Part shown: positions 62,035 to 64,000 of the stretch, piece by piece
Layout of the letters: each line of letters starts with the position of its first letter
Numbering within the stretch: position 1 is the stretch's first letter
Made by a program: the position numbers and the translations under genes
The notes under the pieces: model-generated
Told to the model about the DNA's origin: nothing
What the model saw: only the letters and a program-made list of their open reading frames with translations
Databases searched by the model: none
From: JAFAMB01 sp963775805
GTDB taxonomy: Bacteria; Verrucomicrobiota; Verrucomicrobiia; Chthoniobacterales; JAFAMB01
Direction: 5' to 3'
NCBI GenBank assembly: GCA_963775805.1
Contig: CAVZKG010000004.1
Location: 124,001 to 188,000 of the forward strand
Length of the DNA: 64,000 bases

Positions 62035-62758
62035 TGTTTCGCCCCTGACCCAGGGTTCGTGCGAGGAGATCTTGAGCCAACTCAGCGATTTAGGAGTGGG
62101 TCAAACGTCGCTACTGGTGATCCCGAACCACCATGGGCGAGCGCCAATCGCCGAGGATCCGGCCTTTAGAAACTGGCTGGCGCAGAATGTCGAGGCTGGC
62201 CATGAACCAGTTTTGCATGGGTATTTTCACCGACGCCCTACGGTCAGAAGTGACTCGCTTCGGAAGAGATTAACAACTGAGTTTTACACGGCCGGAGAGG
62301 GGGAGTTTTTTGATTTGTCAATTAATGCCGCATCCGGACTTCTGGAGCGAGGTCTGGCAGATCTCTCGTTTCTGTCGCGAAGAATCGCTGGGTTCGTCGC
62401 CCCGGCTTGGTTGCTTGGTTCAAGCGCGGAGACCGCGGTCCGGAATCTCGATTTCCTTTACACGACACGATTGAACAGCGTTCGGCGATTCAGACCAGAC
62501 TGCGATCTGCGATCGCAGTCTCTTGTCTGGAGCACCCGTGCCAAATGGCGTGCGACGGCCAGTCTGTTTTGGAACCGTTCACTCTTGTTGAGCCTTGCGG
62601 GTGCACCGTTGATGCGAATCGGGATTCATCCGCCCGACCTGCATCACGTGCGCGTCTGGAATCAGATCCGGGAAATCATCGCGGTCGCCGCCCGTTCGAG
62701 GGAGTGCGTTTCTTACGAGAAGTTCGTTGAGAAGTTAGATCAACCGCCCCATAGGTAA
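62006..62758 (+). CDS. DUF2334 polysaccharide-deacetylase-fold protein
   Basis: 250 residues; it overlaps the Lnt-like gene by 29 bp. It begins MKNLVVSLHDVSPLTQGSCE, in which Asp is the usual metal/catalytic position of the NodB-like fold, then EPVLHGYFHRRP supplies two His, and RIAGFVAPAWLLGSSA and LMRIGIHPPDLHH complete the motifs. NodB-like proteins remove acetyl groups from sugars or peptidoglycan; the DUF2334 branch is poorly known. It has no signal peptide. Confidence 0.85.
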   Translation: MKNLVVSLHDVSPLTQGSCEEILSQLSDLGVGQTSLLVIPNHHGRAPIAEDPAFRNWLAQNVEAGHEPVLHGYFHRRPTVRSDSLRKRLTTEFYTAGEGEFFDLSINAASGLLERGLADLSFLSRRIAGFVAPAWLLGSSAETAVRNLDFLYTTRLNSVRRFRPDCDLRSQSLVWSTRAKWRATASLFWNRSLLLSLAGAPLMRIGIHPPDLHHVRVWNQIREIIAVAARSRECVSYEKFVEKLDQPPHR

Positions 62759-62790
62759 CCCTCAGCCGTGAATTGAGGCGCCCCTGATAC

Positions 62791-64000
62791 ATGCCTGCAA
62801 AAGTCGATCTCCACATCCATTCGAAGTTCAGCGACAGATCGGCTGAATGGATTTTTCGACGGTTCGAGTTCCCGGACAGTTATTCCGATCCCAAGGTGTT
62901 ATATCGGCGCCTGAAAGAGAAAGGGATGAATTACGTTACGTTCACGGACCACAACTGCATCGACGGTTGCCTGGAGATCGCCTCACTGGAGAATACGTTT
63001 GTCAGCGAGGAACTGACCGCACAGTTCCCGGATGATAACGTGAAAGTTCATCTCCTTTTATGGAACATTACAGAAGCGCAACATAAAGAGGTTCAACCTC
63101 TTAGAAGTAATCTGTACGAAGTCCAGCGATACCTGGCGCAAGCAGGTATCAACCACGCCGTCGCCCATCCGCTCTATGACATGAATCGGCAGCTATCGGC
63201 GGACCATGTCCAAAAGCTGGTTCTGCTGTTCAAACACTTCGAAGGGATAAACGGACTTCGAGATTCGCTGTTGAGCGACACGATGCGGTTCATTTTGAGG
63301 TCTCTGACTCCCGAAACAATTCAGCGATTTTCGGAGCGCCAAAAGTTAGAACCGACACACCCTGAGTCGTGGCGGAAGGTTCTCGTCGCAGGATCGGACG
63401 ACCACGCCGGAATATTTCCAGCATCGGCCTACACAGAAGCACCGGATTGCGATTCCGTTCGGGAATTATTCGACTTTATCCGGAAAGGGGATTGTGTGAT
63501 CCGGGGACAGGGTGGCACCCCATTGGTTATAGCGCACGGTCTCTACAACACGGCCTACCGGTTTGCGAAAGACAAGTACGCAACCGCGGTCAGCCCGAAC
63601 CTCGCGTTTCTCGAGATTGTTTTTTCCCGATTTATGGAGGGAAAAAATCCGACGAATTTCACCCTAGGCGAGAAAATTGCCATGCTTTCCAGCGGGATTC
63701 TGTCGGGGAAGATTTTCGAGTTGGTGAAACCTGCAAATCTTTCGATCTGGCCGGATTTGGCGAACTATTTTGGAAGCTCGGATGTGCAGGCGCAGATTGC
63801 AAAGGAGACCGAGGGTGTCAACGAGCCGGAGCGTCGTGCTTTTCTGATGGTCGCGCTTGTGTTTAATCAGTTGGCATTTCGGTTTTTTCAGCGGTTTGTG
63901 CAGCAGATTACCGCCGGCAGTGTGGTCGAAGCTGTGCAGGCCTTAAGCGCCTTATTGCCGATGGGCTTTTTGCTTGGCCCCTATTTTTATGGATTTCACA
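62791..64000 (+). CDS. PHP-domain protein, probably fused to a glycosyltransferase (partial)
   Basis: The frame runs from the ATG at 62791 to the window edge (403 codons). The N-terminal part is a PHP phosphoesterase-type domain with metal motifs KVDLHIHSKFSDRS, FTDHNCIDG, HAVAHPLYD and AGSDDHAGIF. From about residue 240 come helical segments (GIFPASAYTEAPDCDSVREL; then LMVALVFNQLAFRFFQRFVQ) that precede a glycosyltransferase-4 domain in similar proteins; that domain would lie beyond the window, so the fusion is inference. It is 32 bp after the DUF2334 gene in the same operon. Confidence 0.75.
   Translation, partial: MPAKVDLHIHSKFSDRSAEWIFRRFEFPDSYSDPKVLYRRLKEKGMNYVTFTDHNCIDGCLEIASLENTFVSEELTAQFPDDNVKVHLLLWNITEAQHKEVQPLRSNLYEVQRYLAQAGINHAVAHPLYDMNRQLSADHVQKLVLLFKHFEGINGLRDSLLSDTMRFILRSLTPETIQRFSERQKLEPTHPESWRKVLVAGSDDHAGIFPASAYTEAPDCDSVRELFDFIRKGDCVIRGQGGTPLVIAHGLYNTAYRFAKDKYATAVSPNLAFLEIVFSRFMEGKNPTNFTLGEKIAMLSSGILSGKIFELVKPANLSIWPDLANYFGSSDVQAQIAKETEGVNEPERRAFLMVALVFNQLAFRFFQRFVQQITAGSVVEAVQALSALLPMGFLLGPYFYGFH

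Overview
The window is one contiguous piece of a chromosome from a free-living Gram-negative bacterium of moderate GC. It carries an MdtABC/NodT-type efflux operon, an OmpA-type peptidoglycan-binding protein, outer-membrane lipoproteins, GH116 and GH38 glycosidases, a GSII glutamine synthetase and a FolE2-ThyA-FolA block. There is no rRNA, phage operon or CRISPR. Gene content and style resemble soil Verrucomicrobiota (Acidobacteriota is the alternative). This is an impression from content, not a phylogenetic result.

Layout. 1-3.7 kb: a LacI-type regulator (partial, minus) divergent from a GH116 glucosidase. 3.7-10.9 kb: a two-gene minus-strand operon, a DUF4062-nSTAND1 NTPase with a membrane anchor and fifteen exact 28-residue coiled-coil repeats, followed by a 1079-residue secreted protein fusing a lectin-like domain, a PstS-like domain, a sugar-type solute-binding domain and an OmpA peptidoglycan-binding domain. 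No permease or transport ATPase is nearby, so this looks like an envelope sensor and is the best candidate for an undescribed system. 11.4-18.8 kb: MocR-type regulator with divergent DMT exporter, a truncated ABC exporter behind a terminator-like double hairpin, TetR with twin operators facing an SDR gene, and two zinc alcohol dehydrogenases. 18.8-30.2 kb: a LysM/YkuD-like protein lacking its catalytic Cys, the mdtABC-nodT operon and a DUF3096 micro-protein. 30.4-44 kb: GH38 mannosidase, YciE-like protein, kinase-fold plus HpnL-like pair, MscS channel with cyclic-nucleotide domain, sulfotransferase, OsmC, MFS transporter and a decayed CocE hydrolase.

44-46.6 kb: glutamine synthetase GSII followed by a mini kinase-fold protein overlapping a PP2C phosphatase. 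46.8-53.2 kb: a worn accessory block abutting tRNA-Lys (an NmrA remnant, DoxX, two metallo-beta-lactamase-fold proteins, an alpha/beta hydrolase, a truncated LysR, a MarR-GNAT fusion and an integrase fragment), read as the remains of a genomic island. 53.4-55.7 kb: folE2 divergent from thyA-folA. 55.8-57.3 kb: a small lipoprotein, a hairpin repeat array with about 68-bp period, and an RlmI-like methyltransferase. 57.3-64 kb: a tight plus-strand operon of phosphohexomutase, DUF4105 protein, a catalytically degenerate Lnt-like protein, a DUF2334 deacetylase-fold protein and a PHP-domain protein that runs off the window.

Two repeat families recur: a 9-bp unit GACNTATAC in small clusters at 13.85, 17.65 and 30.3 kb, and a GGGACAGGTCAAA-type element at 41.2 and 56.0-56.4 kb. 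Three genes (GntR/MocR, mdtA, doxX) have homology reaching upstream of any ATG, GTG or TTG.
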